Assembly (NCBI GenBank): GCA_022828595.1
Contig: JAKGHH010000003.1
Span: forward strand, 18,104,934-18,168,933
DNA from: Nelumbo lutea
Taxonomy: Eukaryota > Streptophyta > Magnoliopsida > Proteales > Nelumbonaceae
DNA length: 64,000 nt
Direction: 5' to 3'
In this document: in pieces, positions 48,251 to 61,200 of the stretch
Position numbering within the stretch: the stretch's first letter is position 1
Layout of the letters: every line of letters starts with the position of its first letter
The notes under the pieces: model-generated
The model's input: only the letters and a program-made list of their open reading frames with translations
What the model was told of the DNA's origin: nothing
Databases searched by the model: none
Translations under genes and position numbers: made by a program

Positions 48251-49744
48251 GCAGTTTGATTTTCTTTTAATGCCTAATTTATATCGCGGGATACTTTTGT
48301 GCATTGATCGAGATGCTAATTATTCTTTCGAACTTCGACCCCTCCCCAGAAAAAAAAAAGGAAAATGAAAGCAGATAGCTGAAAATAGATAGTTGTTTAT
48401 CTTTAGTTAGTTTTAGCATCGAATTCCCTTTTTGAGTACTACTCCATTTATATTCTGTGTATTACACCTAGGTTAAGAGCTTTTAACTTATACATCAACT
48501 TATCTTCGGCCAATTAGCATGTTGAATCTAAAATGTGGTTAGATTAGTTACATTGCCTGAACAGCAAATAAAAAGGTTCCTTGAAATAAAAATAGCTGAT
48601 TGCCCAGAATATCCCTTCTGTGCAATTGTTTGTTAGGGATGTACTCGCTGTTCAGGTTTGCTGACAATCTCGGTTGTTCAGGACTAACATGTTATTCAAC
48701 CAATGCTAGGTTCCGTTCCTGTCAGTAGACGTAATGTGCAAAATACAAGAATATGATACCTATTTCATTCAACTCTTCATGCACGTTGAAATGTGGATCG
48801 CTATTATACTTCTCTTTTCTTTTCTATTACCCCCTCTTTCCCCTTTAGTGGGTAAGCGTGGATAGTGATATGGAGTATCGCACTGTACCTCTCAGATGCT
48901 TGAGAGTGCTATACCACCTTAGATTCATCAATTAGAATTTTTTAGGTGAGATTTGAACCAAAGACTTTTCAATGATCATGAAATTCTTAAAATCTTTTTG
49001 TTACCTGTAAATATTTTGTTTTGCTAATCAAAGTATTTCATGTTCATAATGTACATCAGCAATATATGCACTGAGCTGAACAATTAGGTGGTCATGCTGA
49101 AGTGTGCATGATATAGTATCATTTTTTGAGAAATCCTTGGACTAGTTTCTTGGTAAATTGCAAGTACTATGGTCTTTGATGTGGTAATGACATTCTGTAC
49201 TTGGAATTGTGGTAGTACATTTATGTCAAAATGTCATTTAATTTTACTATTTTTTTTTTAATTTATGCTAATGCCAAGTTATAGCAGTGAAAAAATTTGA
49301 CATCTTGAGTCATTTGCTTCACCTACACTCCATCTGTATGGGATGTAACCATCTCACCATATTACATAGTGCTGCTACTCTGGTTAGACCTCTCAATGGA
49401 TCTGGTCTGAACTTGATTGTGATAGACACAATCCTGACCCAACAGCAACAGGGAAATAGTCAGACCATGCCTTATCCTGATAGGGAAATAGGGTTTATAA
49501 GTCCCAGAACTGACCCTATTATTTATCAGGTTTATCAGATCTGACCTGATAAGACCCAATTATAACCGAAGGCCTAAAGACTGGCATATTTTGCTAATAA
49601 ACCAATGAACTTAATAATTGGACTAACATGCCTAGTAATTAAATAAACAAGTCTAACAAATTGCAAGCTTAGACACTTTACTTGAAGATATTGCATGTAA
49701 GGAAAAGAAATAAATCTAAAATGCAGGGGCATCTTTGTCATCTA

Positions 49745-49776
<32 letters not shown>

Positions 49777-52700
49777 TACTATGCTACCTCCTTAACATTT
49801 GCAAGCACTAAATAGTTTCTTGAGGGGAATGTAAACATATAGCTAGGCATTCTCATAAGATCCCATGAGGCCATGACTATTGACTATCTGGGGATAACAT
49901 GTCTATGTATTAAACAGCATACTTGTAAGTTGCAATATCAATAAGGGTTTGACTATGATTCCGGAAAGACATGATACTAGGAAAAACTTGTAACCAATAA
50001 ACTAGTTTCATAAAAGTGGTAACCAATCAGGTGATTTTCATCAAAATTATTTTTTTGGGGGGGGAGGGGGGTTGGTTGGTCAAAGCTCTTCATGTATCAT
50101 GTTTTTTGACATCATTGATTTACCCAAGCCGAAGTCTTACATGTTGGTGTTGGTGGAAATATTGGTCATCCAAATATAGGAAACATATTTGAAATGTCAG
50201 AAACTTCTATGGGAATGTTGTAAAAATCATAGATATGGTGGAAACATTGTGAAATATGCAAAAAATATAGGAGGGCGAGATTCCCTCACTCAGAGGATTA
50301 CAAAAGACAGCTCTCAGAAAGTGGACTATACATCATATCCACAACAAAATATCAGCCCCTACATATAATTGTATCCCAATGGTTTATAAACATACCATCC
50401 TTGATACCCTCAAAATGATTCAGCACACCCACCCACTTTCAAAGCGTTGATTCTATTTCCCCCCAGCAACTGATTAAGAGTAGCCTTGGCTCTTGGCACA
50501 ACAGTTGGATTGCTTCATTGCGACCTGGGTGACCGGGGTTCAAATCTTGGAAACAGCCTCCCTGTATGTGCAGGGGTAAGGCTGCACACATCTGTCCCAC
50601 CCCAAACCTCGCATTGATCAGAGTCTCGTGCACTGGGCTTTCCTTTTAACTGATTAAGAGTAGCCGACTTAGGTTAAAAAATCCTACTGTTTTTTTTTTT
50701 TTTTTCCTTCCAGACATGCCAACATACAGAAAATTGCAAGAGATTCCATAGGATTTTACCGTGGACAGAGGATTCCCCCACTCCCCAAGAAGACAGCAAC
50801 ATAGCCATAGAAGGTGTAACCCACTGCCTCTTAAATAGACTCAGGAAATGACTCCATATCAACCTAGTAGAAGGACACAAGATAAGCAGGTGACTTGCCA
50901 AGTCCTGCTCACACCCATACAAGCAACACCCATCAGGCAGAGCCAAACCAATCTGGTTTCAAGTAATCAGGTGTCTGAGTTCTGTTTTGAGCAGCCAGCC
51001 ATATAAAGAAGACCACTTAAGATGGAGCCTGAGCCTTCTAAATCCAGCACCAAGGAAAACTCTGCTGGTCACCCATTAAAAGTAAAAACAATATACTACA
51101 ATATTTTCTTGTAAACTTTAGGAGTCAAAACTACATGATAGAGTGAGTTAAAGCAAGGTTTGAACTCATAGAAAGTGCAGATGATTCTAATAGATCAACC
51201 AAATAGTTTATTATACAATAAAAACTAAAATTTAACCTTATGCTTCAAAAGAATTTCAAGCTAGTTCAAAGTGGTAACCATGTCCATTAGGTGGGCAATA
51301 ACACTGTTACTCCACTATTATAATTATTGTTGCCTACTTGTGTTATAAGGCTATGTCTTATACTCTACATAGCACCAATAGTTTTCATTGGGGAATATGT
51401 AGATTCCAGCAATGTTTCATGTAAGTACCCATGGATGTGGAAATATGCTGTGGAAATACTACATATTTTCTAGGGAAAATTGAACTAGCGCCAATAAAGG
51501 CAGCTAGTTTAAATACATCTTATTGGCAGTTGAACTAGGGAAAATTCTAAACTTCCTATGCAGAAGCAAACTTGTTAAGTCTCTTGTATGAGCGACATTA
51601 TAATATCTTTTCATTATAAAACTAGACCACTAAAAACAAGATTCAATCAACCCTAAAGCCTTTTGCTCACTTAAAAAATTTGGGATTTGTTTAAATCAGT
51701 TAAAGACCTTACAGAACTTGTGCAACATGAAGACTGAAACTTATTGCCAAGGATGTTTAGAGGACTGATATTACGCATGCAGAACCTGAGGGACTGTCAA
51801 CTTGCCTATTCAGTTTATTTAATCTATACAAGATAATAAGAATAAACTTCTTTGTTTGTCTTTGTTTGCATTTGTGTGTGCTTTCATGTGGATATGTATT
51901 TTTCAGTACAGGACCTATAAGGGGTCATTCATCAAACTAGGGGTGTAACTTGGGTCAAGTTGGATTGAGCATTTGTACATTTTTGAATGGTCCGGACTCC
52001 GGAGCCTGAGCCCTGTGTAGTTGATCTTCAACTCAGGCTACTCAACTCGCATGATTGCACCCCTACCACAAAACTTGTGATTTAGAAAGAAACAAACATT
52101 AATCCTACAAATACTAACTACTAAACACACTCAACTTATTCATATTTCCAAACAGTTTACTGCAATATTGGATATGGTGTATTATAAAAGTAATGTATTT
52201 TAAGCAAGTGTATGTACATAATGAATAATTGAATGTATTCTTTTGTTAAGCTATATAAATGATAATAGTATCACTAGTATGTGTCAAATGGAATGTGAAT
52301 GTGTGCAATGCAAGGCCAGATATAGAGAGAACCTCAGGAAATTGAGTGCTTTTCTTAATTCGCAAAAAGTTTTTAATTCATAAAATATTACCATATAACT
52401 CATAGGTCATGTGTCAGGATCTCAAATATCGTTTCATTATTACCATTATCTAAGCCTCATCCATACCACATGAAGCACACTACATCTTTCTTATCATCAT
52501 GTGGGCCAACCTCATTAACTTTGCTCAGCTCTTTCAGTCTATGTAAGGCCACATTTTCATTTGAAGCAAAGCTCTTTTTGTCCATTGTTCCATCATGGTC
52601 ACTCATAATTCCTAGTTCCATTCCTATGCACAATATGTTTCTTTTTTGTTCAGCACTCTTCTCCATAAGGCATCCAAGGAATGCATTCTAGGTATGCTAT

Positions 52701-54692
52701 AGGAAAATGTTATTGCATATATTTGCTTGATATTTGATTTTTAAGTGGTATGCTTGTCTATAGGGGCCTAGTCAGGACCAATCCATTGTCTGGAAGGTGC
52801 AAGCCCAACTTAATGAGGTAAGATGTACACAATAATAATAATAATTTATTAGTTGTTATGTCTAATGGACTGTTTGCATATGGGTTCCATTTAATCTACA
52901 TTTCCATGTCAAGGTTATTGTTGAGAAATCTTCAAATTCTACCCCATTGCCTGAGGCCATATTGGAAATTCCATCATCAGCAGAACAACAAGGGTTGGTT
53001 AATTCTGCTCTGCAAAGCACTGCCCCAGATCCCTCATCTATTTCAGCTTTTATGAATCAAGTGGCAGACCTCGTCAAGTATGATTAACACTGCTATTTTA
53101 GTATTTTGTTATTTGCTCTTACTTTTGTGTTCTTATTTCTATTCCTATTATGCTTAATTTATTATCTTTATACTAATCCTTATTCTTAGTGTTAGTGGCA
53201 ATCTTGAAATGCTTTGTGAGTATACAACTATACACAGAAAAATTGAACTAGTGTTTTCTCCAGAATTAATATTAACTTCTCTGGCAGGCTTGTGGATTCC
53301 CAAGATATTATGGAGCTTCAACTTAAGCAGCTAGATTGTGAGCTCATTATAAGGAAGAAAGAAGCTTTGCCGCGGCTGGCAACTGAATCCCCTTTTGTTA
53401 TGATGCAACCTCCTCTACCTCAAGTTATGCTTTCATCTCAATTTCCGCCAACCCAGGCTATGGCACCTGCCTCTGCAAGTTCTTCCTCATCTCCAGTTCA
53501 AGCCCTACCTTCACCTCCAAAGACAAGCAAGTCATCACATCCACCTCTGAAGTCTCCCATGGCAGGAACGTTTTATCAGTCTCCTGCACCTGGGGAACCA
53601 CCATTTGTGAAGGTAACTTCATTCTTTGCATGTAAATGTGTATGGCTATATTATTTCTTTTGATTGATAATGAGCAAAAAGGAGTGGTGTTGATGAAAAC
53701 AGAATATGGAAGAATAAATATGCCAGTTTGGTGCCCTTTCTATAGGGCAACCACCCCAAGAAGCTTCTGGAGCTTATAGAGGAAAGAAAAACTGCACTAT
53801 AGATATATTAGCTTATACCAAGACAATGATATGTTTATGAAATCTATGTGGAAATCATCCAAACATGATGCATGCTTGCAAGCGTTCATTTGTGTATGAG
53901 CTCTATCCCTTAACACAATTGGTTCATAGATGGTTTATTTTTCAATTTAAGTGTCTACTTGCCTCTTCAGGTTGGAGATAAGGTCCAGAAAGGCCAGGTT
54001 GTTTGCATAATTGAAGCCATGAAACTGATGAATGAGATTGAAGTGAGTTCATTATGTACCCTTATTTAGTAAACATCTAGTCTTTATTTTTATTTTACTA
54101 GGCAACTTTTAGTTTCCGGCTGTTGTCTTGGTAAAGAAGCACGGGTTTTGCCAACTTAGAAAGCTGACATCTTTAAGCCTTTTACTTCGCAATTATTTGA
54201 GTTTGAGTCTTGCATGCATGAATGTGAAGCTAGGAAGAAAATGTTTGCAGGGCTGTAACAAATAAATATAGTTGGGGTGCAACTTTTAGTAAACATAATT
54301 GAAGAGCCAGCTTGTAATATACCATGAAGTTACAAGGTTTTTGTGTGTGTGGGGGGGGGGGGAGGGTTGCCCTAGTTGGATCCATCTCTGCATGCATGTG
54401 TGTATATGTGTCTATGTATACTACAAACTCGAGCTTAGATGGGGGCTTAAGTTCAAGTTGGTAACTGAATCATAATTCATCATAGCACAGCACTATAAAA
54501 AACCATTCTCTGCCTGTAGTACTTTTGAGTTCATGCACAATCGTATTATCTTTGTTCATGGCACTAGTAGTTTTAATTTGCATATTTCTTTTTCCTTCAG
54601 GCTGATCAGTCAGGAACTGTAGTTGAGGTACTGGTTGAAAATGGGAAACCAGTTAGTTTGGACACGGTACTCTCTCTCTCTCTCTCTATATA

Positions 54693-54768
<76 letters not shown>

Positions 54769-54846
54769 GATTCTGTCATATCTTTATCTTTCCTTTTTTT
54801 AACATCTTTTTGTTCTTTCCAGCCATTGTTCGTCATTGAGCCATGA
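48038..54846 (+). CDS. BCCP: Biotin carboxyl carrier protein of plastid acetyl-CoA carboxylase
   Basis: Seven exons: 48038-48214, 52764-52817, 52914-53077, 53288-53612, 53971-54042, 54601-54666, 54823-54846; frames join throughout, 293 aa. BCCP carries the biotin that moves CO2 from biotin carboxylase to carboxyltransferase in the heteromeric ACCase of the chloroplast stroma, the first step of fatty acid synthesis. The first 60 or so residues are Ser/His/Pro-rich and poor in acids, as in a transit peptide. Next come LVDSQDIMELQLKQLDCEL, a Pro/Ser/Ala linker (about 160-215) and the biotinyl domain (218-290). The motif EAMKLMNEIE puts biotin on K258. The first donor (CAG|GTTCTC) is weak and intron 1 is 4.5 kb and full of transposons, so the exon 1/2 junction is the least certain part. 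The C-terminus PLFVIEP fits the family. Confidence 0.94.
48217..48251 (+). repeat. (CT)n(CA)n microsatellite
   Basis: About ten CT units followed by about six CA units lie directly after the exon 1 donor of BCCP. Confidence 0.9.
49748..49775 (+). repeat. (GT)n microsatellite in BCCP intron 1
   Basis: An uninterrupted run of about 14 GT units. Confidence 0.9.
50468..50665 (+). mobile_element. tRNA-derived SINE with exact 18-bp target duplication
   Basis: The 18-mer aactgattaagagtagcc occurs at 50468-50485 and 50648-50665, directly flanking a 162-bp body (50486-50647). The body opens with an A-box-like ttggctcttggcacaacagt and has a B-box-like ggggttcaaatctt at about 50537, the internal RNA polymerase III promoter layout of tRNA-derived SINEs. 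It ends in a T-rich ctttcctttt rather than poly(A), and the cgtgcactgggct region before it resembles the 3' part of plant Au-type SINEs as I remember them. The exact long duplication implies a fairly recent L1-type integration. It is not a tRNA gene: no cloverleaf of normal size fits. Confidence 0.85.
50691..51075 (-). mobile_element. LINE 3' fragment in BCCP intron 1
   Basis: On the minus strand the frame reads ALPDGCCLYGCEQDLASHLL then CPSTRLIWSHFLSLF and a Trp-rich tail (CWHVWKEKKKK). This is the reverse-transcriptase-associated zinc-binding region (Cys-Cys-His-Cys) found at the end of plant L1 ORF2. It runs into an A-rich end (T-run at 50691-50705 on the plus strand). Upstream LYMAG and ITWNQIG pieces are out of frame. 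It is antisense to BCCP. Confidence 0.75.
51076..52763. other. BCCP: Remaining intron 1 of BCCP
   Basis: Anonymous AT-rich intron sequence. A degenerate repeat with AACTCAGGCTACTCAACTCG-like words lies at 51940-52060. No exon is supported; the intron ends with a clean tgtctatag acceptor at 52763. Confidence 0.6.
54683..54767 (+). repeat. (CT)n(TA)n(TG)n compound microsatellite in BCCP intron 6
   Basis: Starting just after the exon 6 donor, CT units give way to a long TA run (about 54696-54744) and then TG units (to about 54768). Open frames across it on both strands (repeating Tyr/Ile and His/Thr) are artefacts. TA runs of this length are hypervariable. Confidence 0.95.
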
Positions 54847-56343
54847 AGAAACCAAAGATTTGTGATTTCAAACTTGTGGGGTGAAGTAACTCTTCATTTT
54901 CTGAAATTTGGAGTAAAATGTATTTTCTTTTTCCAGTGTTTTTAGTTATAGTTCTCTCATATTGCATTTGCTATATATTAAAGGTCTTTCTTATTTGTCA
55001 AAAAAGTCTCCGTAGTATCGTTAGGGTTTATGAGTTGAAAAAGATATGTTAAATGCCTCTGAAATGTATAAAACTGCATCCAAGCAAAAAGAAAATAGAA
55101 GCACTTTATTCATTCACAGGTACTAGAATATGTTAAGAGCGAAAACTGTAGTTACCTTCCTCACTCTCAGAATGTAGGTTGTAACTTGGCCATCAACATA
55201 AGAACAGCTTTAGGGTTATGTTTTGCGTTGATCTAGCAATTGAGTACCATACATTCATGGTATGCATTGAGAGCAATGATGTAAAGACCTTGTTTCCATT
55301 ATATCTGGACGGTAATAATTGGGGTAAAGGTTCAAATATCAGTATCACGAGTATCAGAAAGTCAATTTGGAATATATATCAGTATACACTTGGAAACACA
55401 GTTGTGGTCTAAGATTAGGATCATGTGGATACACAGGGAAATCCATCAATAAAGTTTATATTGTAAGGCTCAAGTGACTACAAATAACCTATAAAAACAT
55501 AACCATATGGTTTAATAGTTCATGTGAAATAATACATTGCATCAATCTATGTTTGGTACCCATGTCGTTTCCCTGAGCTGATTTTATTTGGGACCTTTGC
55601 TGTTGCTGCTACACAGTTGTTTTTTAATGCCACATCAGCATATTATTGCTAGCAATAATAAAATTGTTGCTAGCAATAGTAAAAGAAATGAAAAAAAAAA
55701 CAAAAAAGGATGTTTTCTCAGACCAGACATTTCCTGATTTCTAAGATGTTTGAGAAAACAATTTTCAGAAAAACGTGTAACCAGACAGTAGGCTAGTTTG
55801 AAAAATGGATTTTAGACATGATACCGATCCGATGTGGCATTTTTCAAGAAAATGGCATCGGTTCCAAAGACTGGCTACAAGTGTCTAAACTCAGTTGGAA
55901 AACCACAAAATGTCAAAAACAATAAAAAAACTAATAAGTAAATAAATTAGTACACTATTTATACACGTGAACCATTATTATTTTTGAAAGTACCGTTAAT
56001 TAATTAGCCATTACAATGGAATATGAATAGTTAGTAAATGATATACTAAATTGTTCAATTGGAATTCAAAAGTTTAACTCGACTTGGTCTTAATTAAATG
56101 TAGGACTAATCATGGGCAAGTGCAACTAATAAATTTTAATTTATACTAAAGCAATTATTTTTATTTTGATAAATTACTAAAAATTTAAACTAAAATTTAG
56201 ATATAAATTGTTGATTTGTTCATTGATTTGATAGACCATCCACTGTATGATTCTTTCTCATCATGAAAATCATGCAAAACGCATGTTTATTTATCTTTTT
56301 TGTTTGTTTTTTTTTTTTTTCCATTTTGATGAAAATCATCAAG

Positions 56344-56530
56344 AACCCGTTGATGATCCAGTGGCTGAGATGATCACTCAGCATCACTCTAATTAAGGAG
56401 GCATGGGATCAAACCTGCGTAGCTGCGGGCTCTTCGTGGCAAGGTCAGTTGACCTCAGTGCACACTGCTCTTTCCTCACTCCTTACCCCCTTGATCCTCC
56501 TGTAATGTAATTTCATAATACCAATAAAAA
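56344..56530 (+). mobile_element. Probable tRNA-derived SINE
   Basis: The block opens gttgatgatccagtggctga (A-box-like) and contains ggaggcatgggatcaaacct (degenerate B-box, about 56396). It ends in taccaataaaaaaag, an A-rich tail. This is the usual plant SINE layout with a tRNA-related head and A tail. No clear target duplication was found. Confidence 0.5.
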
Positions 56531-57346
56531 AAGCACCCCCAATCATGTAAATCTACTAAAATTTGAAGAATTAAATGAAAAAAACAACTTTCCTTGTATG
56601 GAAATTCAGCACCCAACTCCAATTCGGAAAAAAAATCCGTAGCTTTATCCTCAAAAGAATGATAGGTCCTTGATTGCTTTGGTAGGAACTTTCACCAAGT
56701 TTCAGTCCAAATGGACAAAGTTGGTAGGTTGTACCGTGGTACTTGCATCTTTTGGATTTGAGATTTATTTGCAATATGTACCAAAACCAGTATACATGGG
56801 ATATGCTGTTGTTTATTGGTTGATACTCTATTAGGGTTTGATACACTCGAATATGGGAGAATAACACAAACTGAGCCAGTTGTGTAAAGACATCACTACA
56901 GGGGATTAGGGGAAGTGAGAAATGACCTCAAGAAATCATACAAAGGGCAGGAAATTGAAACATATTGTATGTGAGCGACAGGAATCAGGCGGAAAATGTT
57001 AGGGAACACATTAATTGCACATCCCTCGTTACCCTAGATTTGGTCGAAGCAATTTCGTTCCATAACCGAGTTGGAAGTGATACAAACTCTGATCAAGGAA
57101 TTTTGGTCATTGGAGGGAGGGCGTCTGAGGTGGCATGGAAACATATGGAAGGCTCAAGGCTGGAAGCAACTTCTCTTTTTGAAAAGGGAATCCCCCCCGT
57201 TCTACACGGTAGATAAGGCTGCGCCGCGTCTCGGGTCTCTCATGTTTGCAAAAACTTTAAAATTTTCATTTTACAATGCCAGCTGCACATTGCTTTTAAA
57301 ATTTTCATGTTCCTGATATACAGTTGAATGCACGTGGCAGTAAACC

Positions 57347-57787
57347 AGGGCTGTTCATAACAAGACCCAAACCGATCAATCCAGTCCGATCCAACCAGAG
57401 TTATTTGGTTTTTCTTCAGCATCAGTCAATTTTGGATTACAAAAAATATAAACCGATGGTTTGATTCAATTTTGATTTTCATGTGCAAAAACCAAAATCA
57501 AACCGATTTAGATATTATATATATATATATTTTAGTTTTAATATATATATATATATATCAGATATATATTTGTAAAAATATATATTATATATAAAATTTC
57601 AGTTTTAATCCTTCAAATCATTTTTAATTTCCAGACATCCAACCTTTGCTTTCTTAGACTTGAATCCTTTACCGTTTACACCAAAAGAATTATTTACAAA
57701 ATCGATCCAAACCGATTCAAACCGACCAGGTTGGGTCAGTTGGAAAAATGCCAGTAAACTGACCCAACCGAACCTGTGAACAGCTCG
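57347..57787. mobile_element. Foldback element with GCTGTTCA / TGAACAGC ends
   Basis: The left end agggctgttcataacaag and the right end aacctgtgaacagctcg carry inverted GCTGTTCA. The interior has AACCGATC/GATCGGTT-type words on both sides of a (TA)-rich core. The element lies between BCCP and SCC2. Ends are approximate. Confidence 0.45.
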
Positions 57788-58260
57788 ACAGCAGAGAGAG
57801 GCCGAAAGGTTGTCGGTAATGTTTCATTGTTTGTCCTTGCAAAAGTTGACGGTTCAAAGAGCTAAAAACAAATTTCCAAACGTTAAGGAAAGAATCAGAA
57901 ATAAACAAGCATCCCATGAAATTTGTTCCGGCTGAGAATTCAGACAGTGCGAGAAACTTTAGGTATTATAAGCATGAAAATCAAATTTCATTAAAGAAAA
58001 TGGGATTCCAGTTAGTACAATGCTTTTCAGCTAGTTAAAATATTCCTACAGATACAGAAATTACTTCCCTCTAACCAGAGCCAACAAAACTGGTGGCTCG
58101 CTATATTTCATTTCATTTTCCCTCAACCCTTCTATTCTCCAATTTCCTTTTTTTTTTTTTATATCTCAATTTTCTTGTCAACTTTTTTCTTTTTTCAGTT
58201 TCCCTAGCTCCATGCTACATAATATACACGTCAGTTAACAATTATACTTACAAGTTACAA

Positions 58261-61200
58261 CTACAACCTTTGCCTGCCTCTACTGCTATAGCCTTTCCTG
58301 CCGCTATTGTTTATCCTTGTTGGCCCACCTGTCCAGTCTTCATCATCTACATAATCATCCTCATAATCAACACCTGTCTCACGTCCAGATCTCCCCCCTC
58401 TAGAATTTCTGGGAGGGGGCCGCTTCCGCTTGATACTAGCTGTATAGACAGCGTAGTCAACCGTATCTTCCTTCAATGCAGCCTTGAATTCCTGCACCAC
58501 GGATGCGACAACATAAGGAACATTCTCCCACAAGGGCCAATGGGTCTGATTGATCTGAACCTAACCGACCCAATCATATAGGGTCTGGATTGCCATTGTG
58601 TCCTGATTACAATTGGTTCATGCTCAGTTTCGTTGTTCCAAACCAATTAAGACCTAAACCTATTATATATGATTATATATGTATATTGACATTACAAAGA
58701 TACCCCCGTCTAATACCTAATTTTCTCTTTCATCTTAAAATACATAATTATCTCATGATATACTTGTAATCTTATTATATTCTGATGTCCAAATGTGTCA
58801 ATTTAACAAATAAGTAGGTTCATTGTCAAATTATAGGTTAAAAGTAAGCAATTATAATTGGGTCTTAGCATGCCAGTCCAGATTACAAACCCTCTAGGAA
58901 CTGGTTTTGCACGTTTACTTATTTGGTTGGGTCTGGGTCTACCCTAACCTGGACCCAACCTGACCCATTGACAACACCACTGAGGATGGGGGACCTCATT
59001 CCAGATATAACGTTTTATCATAATCACTAATCTTTCTTTTCGGTATTGTCATAATCACAGATCAGGTTTGGTCATATGGTTTGTAATTTAGCTAAGTATT
59101 GTCTAGATAATTGTAACCAGAATGTGTAAAGCTTTGAACATCCCTATAATCAATAGAAGAATGAAAATGTCTCCAACAAGCCCACCTTTTTTATACGAAC
59201 CTACTAAAAAAAGCTCCTTTTGGTGCTCACTTTTCGACCAGACAGAATGTAACTATGGTGCATACAGAATAGGAATAAATTTAAATAAATAGACATCTAC
59301 CTGGTATCTTTCAACCATTTCTTTACAAGAAGTTGGCAAACTACTGCATGTTTCACTGATGTTGAAGGGAATACTCTGCTTGGAAAGAACCTCCGCTTGC
59401 TTTACAGGATCGTTTGGAGAAAATGCCTGACAAAAGCTTGACAAGTTAATTTGGAGTAAATATACGACAGAAAAAAATTTGGTTTAGATGTGGAACTTGT
59501 TGCAAAATGCTAACACTGTGAAATGAATTTCCATATATTTTTAAATTTCCCTTACTTGACATCGTGCATCATTTAGGCTATACACAATCTTCAAATGTCG
59601 CTTTAGCTTTAGAAGGAGCTGCAAAGCAATTGCAGCTTGACAGGCAACTTGACAATCCACCTGTGTGAGAACCAACAATGTCAATCGATTTAGAAATTCT
59701 CCTTAGAATATTTTCTGAAGCGAAAGCAATTCTTTTGGACCAAATCCTTTCAGTGTGTTGGTGTCTGGGACAACTCCCCTCTGCCCCATAGATTTTGTTT
59801 TCTGCAGTCCCCTCAAGAATCTGCTTTTTTGTGTGGGAGGCCTACTGTGGCAGCATCAGTACTTGTAATATGATCTTAAGAAAGAGAAAGGGACACCTTT
59901 ATGTTGTTCCTCACATTTATGTTATGTGAATGAAAGATGGGGAGTCATGTGGCCACTTTCTTATAAATTGTGTATCAGAAGCCTATGACAATTCTTTTTG
60001 GACATCTTCTACAGAGGCAGCTTCCACCGGGTTCCTCCCAACTTGGTGTCTGAATTCCTTTCGCAATGGCCTGGGTGTACCTTGAGTAAAAGAGGCGCTC
60101 TTTATGGGAAGGCAATTCTCCATGCGGCATGGTGGTGCATTTGGGAGGAGCGTAATAGAAGAATCTTTGAAGAAAAGTGCTCCTCCTTGGAAGAGTTAAA
60201 GGAAAGGGTGATTTTCCAGATCAACTCCTGGCTGAAGGTATCTAGTTGTTTTAGAGGCATATCTATGGGAGACTTGGAAATCTGGGGCTGGTTCTGAGTT
60301 CTTCATGTCATGAAATAGTTCACTCTGCTCCTGTTGTTCCCAGACCTTCTACTGAATTCACTCTCCAGTTTGATGGCAGTTAGTCACAGAGGTCAGGCAG
60401 GGATGAGTGGCAGAAGTCTTACCTCCTTAGGTATTCAAGTTTGGGCCTACAGTGGGCCCATTGGGAAGGCTGAAGTTGTTGAAGCTGGGGTGCAGGCCTT
60501 GCTAGTGGGGCTGAGGTGTGTATTGTTCCTGAATATTTCTTCAGTGGTGGTGGAAGGAGACTCAAAGGTGGTTATTAATGGGAAGCTAAACCAGCAGAAG
60601 GAGCAATGGAGATTCTCCCACCAGTTCAATGAAATCAGGGTTATTCAATCTCAGTTAGCCTGTGATTTCAGGTGGATTCCGAGAGAGCTAAACTCAGTGG
60701 CAGATGCTCTAGCTAAATCTGGGGTGGGCAGGGACTTTTTGTATAGTGATATCGAGCTTCGTGATTCCTCTTTAATTGGCAGGGAAGGTTTTTTTTGTTT
60801 TTGTTTCCTTCTTGAGCAGTTCTAGTGTGATGTCTTTCTTATACATCCTGTATACCCTTCCCTCTTTTTATTAATGAAAGTTACCTTTTCTAAAAAATAT
60901 ATAGAAAAGAACTATAAGCAATAAAATATAACTCAAGAAAAACATGAAATGCCAAAAAATGGAGCAGATTCAAACAAAAAGGGAAAATGCACTAAGCCGT
61001 AGAGCTCAAAATTGAACACATGATGACATTACGCTATGTTTGGTTTGACAGAAGGGGGGGGGGGGCGCTTAAGGAATTTTGTGAAACTTATTAAGAACTT
61101 TTCCCTCAACTTTCTGTTTCTCTCTTGTTTTCTGTCAAACGAAACACAGCCTTGAGGAAAAACCATGGGAATCTGGGTTAAAAGCTTTAGATAAGACGTT

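Larger units (their letters stand above)
54847..58260. other. Intergenic region between BCCP and SCC2
   Basis: The two genes converge here. Contents are the BCCP 3'UTR, anonymous AT-rich sequence, a SINE-like element (about 56344-56530), a foldback block (57347-57787) and the SCC2 3'UTR (to 58260). No exon is supported. Confidence 0.55.

Noticed and set aside
50486..50560. Possible tRNA gene from A- and B-box-like motifs
   Set aside because: No acceptor stem or complete cloverleaf fits, and the exact flanking duplication shows that it is the head of a SINE.
54606..54846. Open frames of Tyr/Ile or His/Thr repeats on both strands
   Set aside because: They translate the TA/TG microsatellite in BCCP intron 6.
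58093..58581. 162-codon plus-strand open frame
   Set aside because: It overlaps the SCC2 last exon and 3'UTR on the other strand; its residues are a shadow of that exon and simple T-rich sequence.
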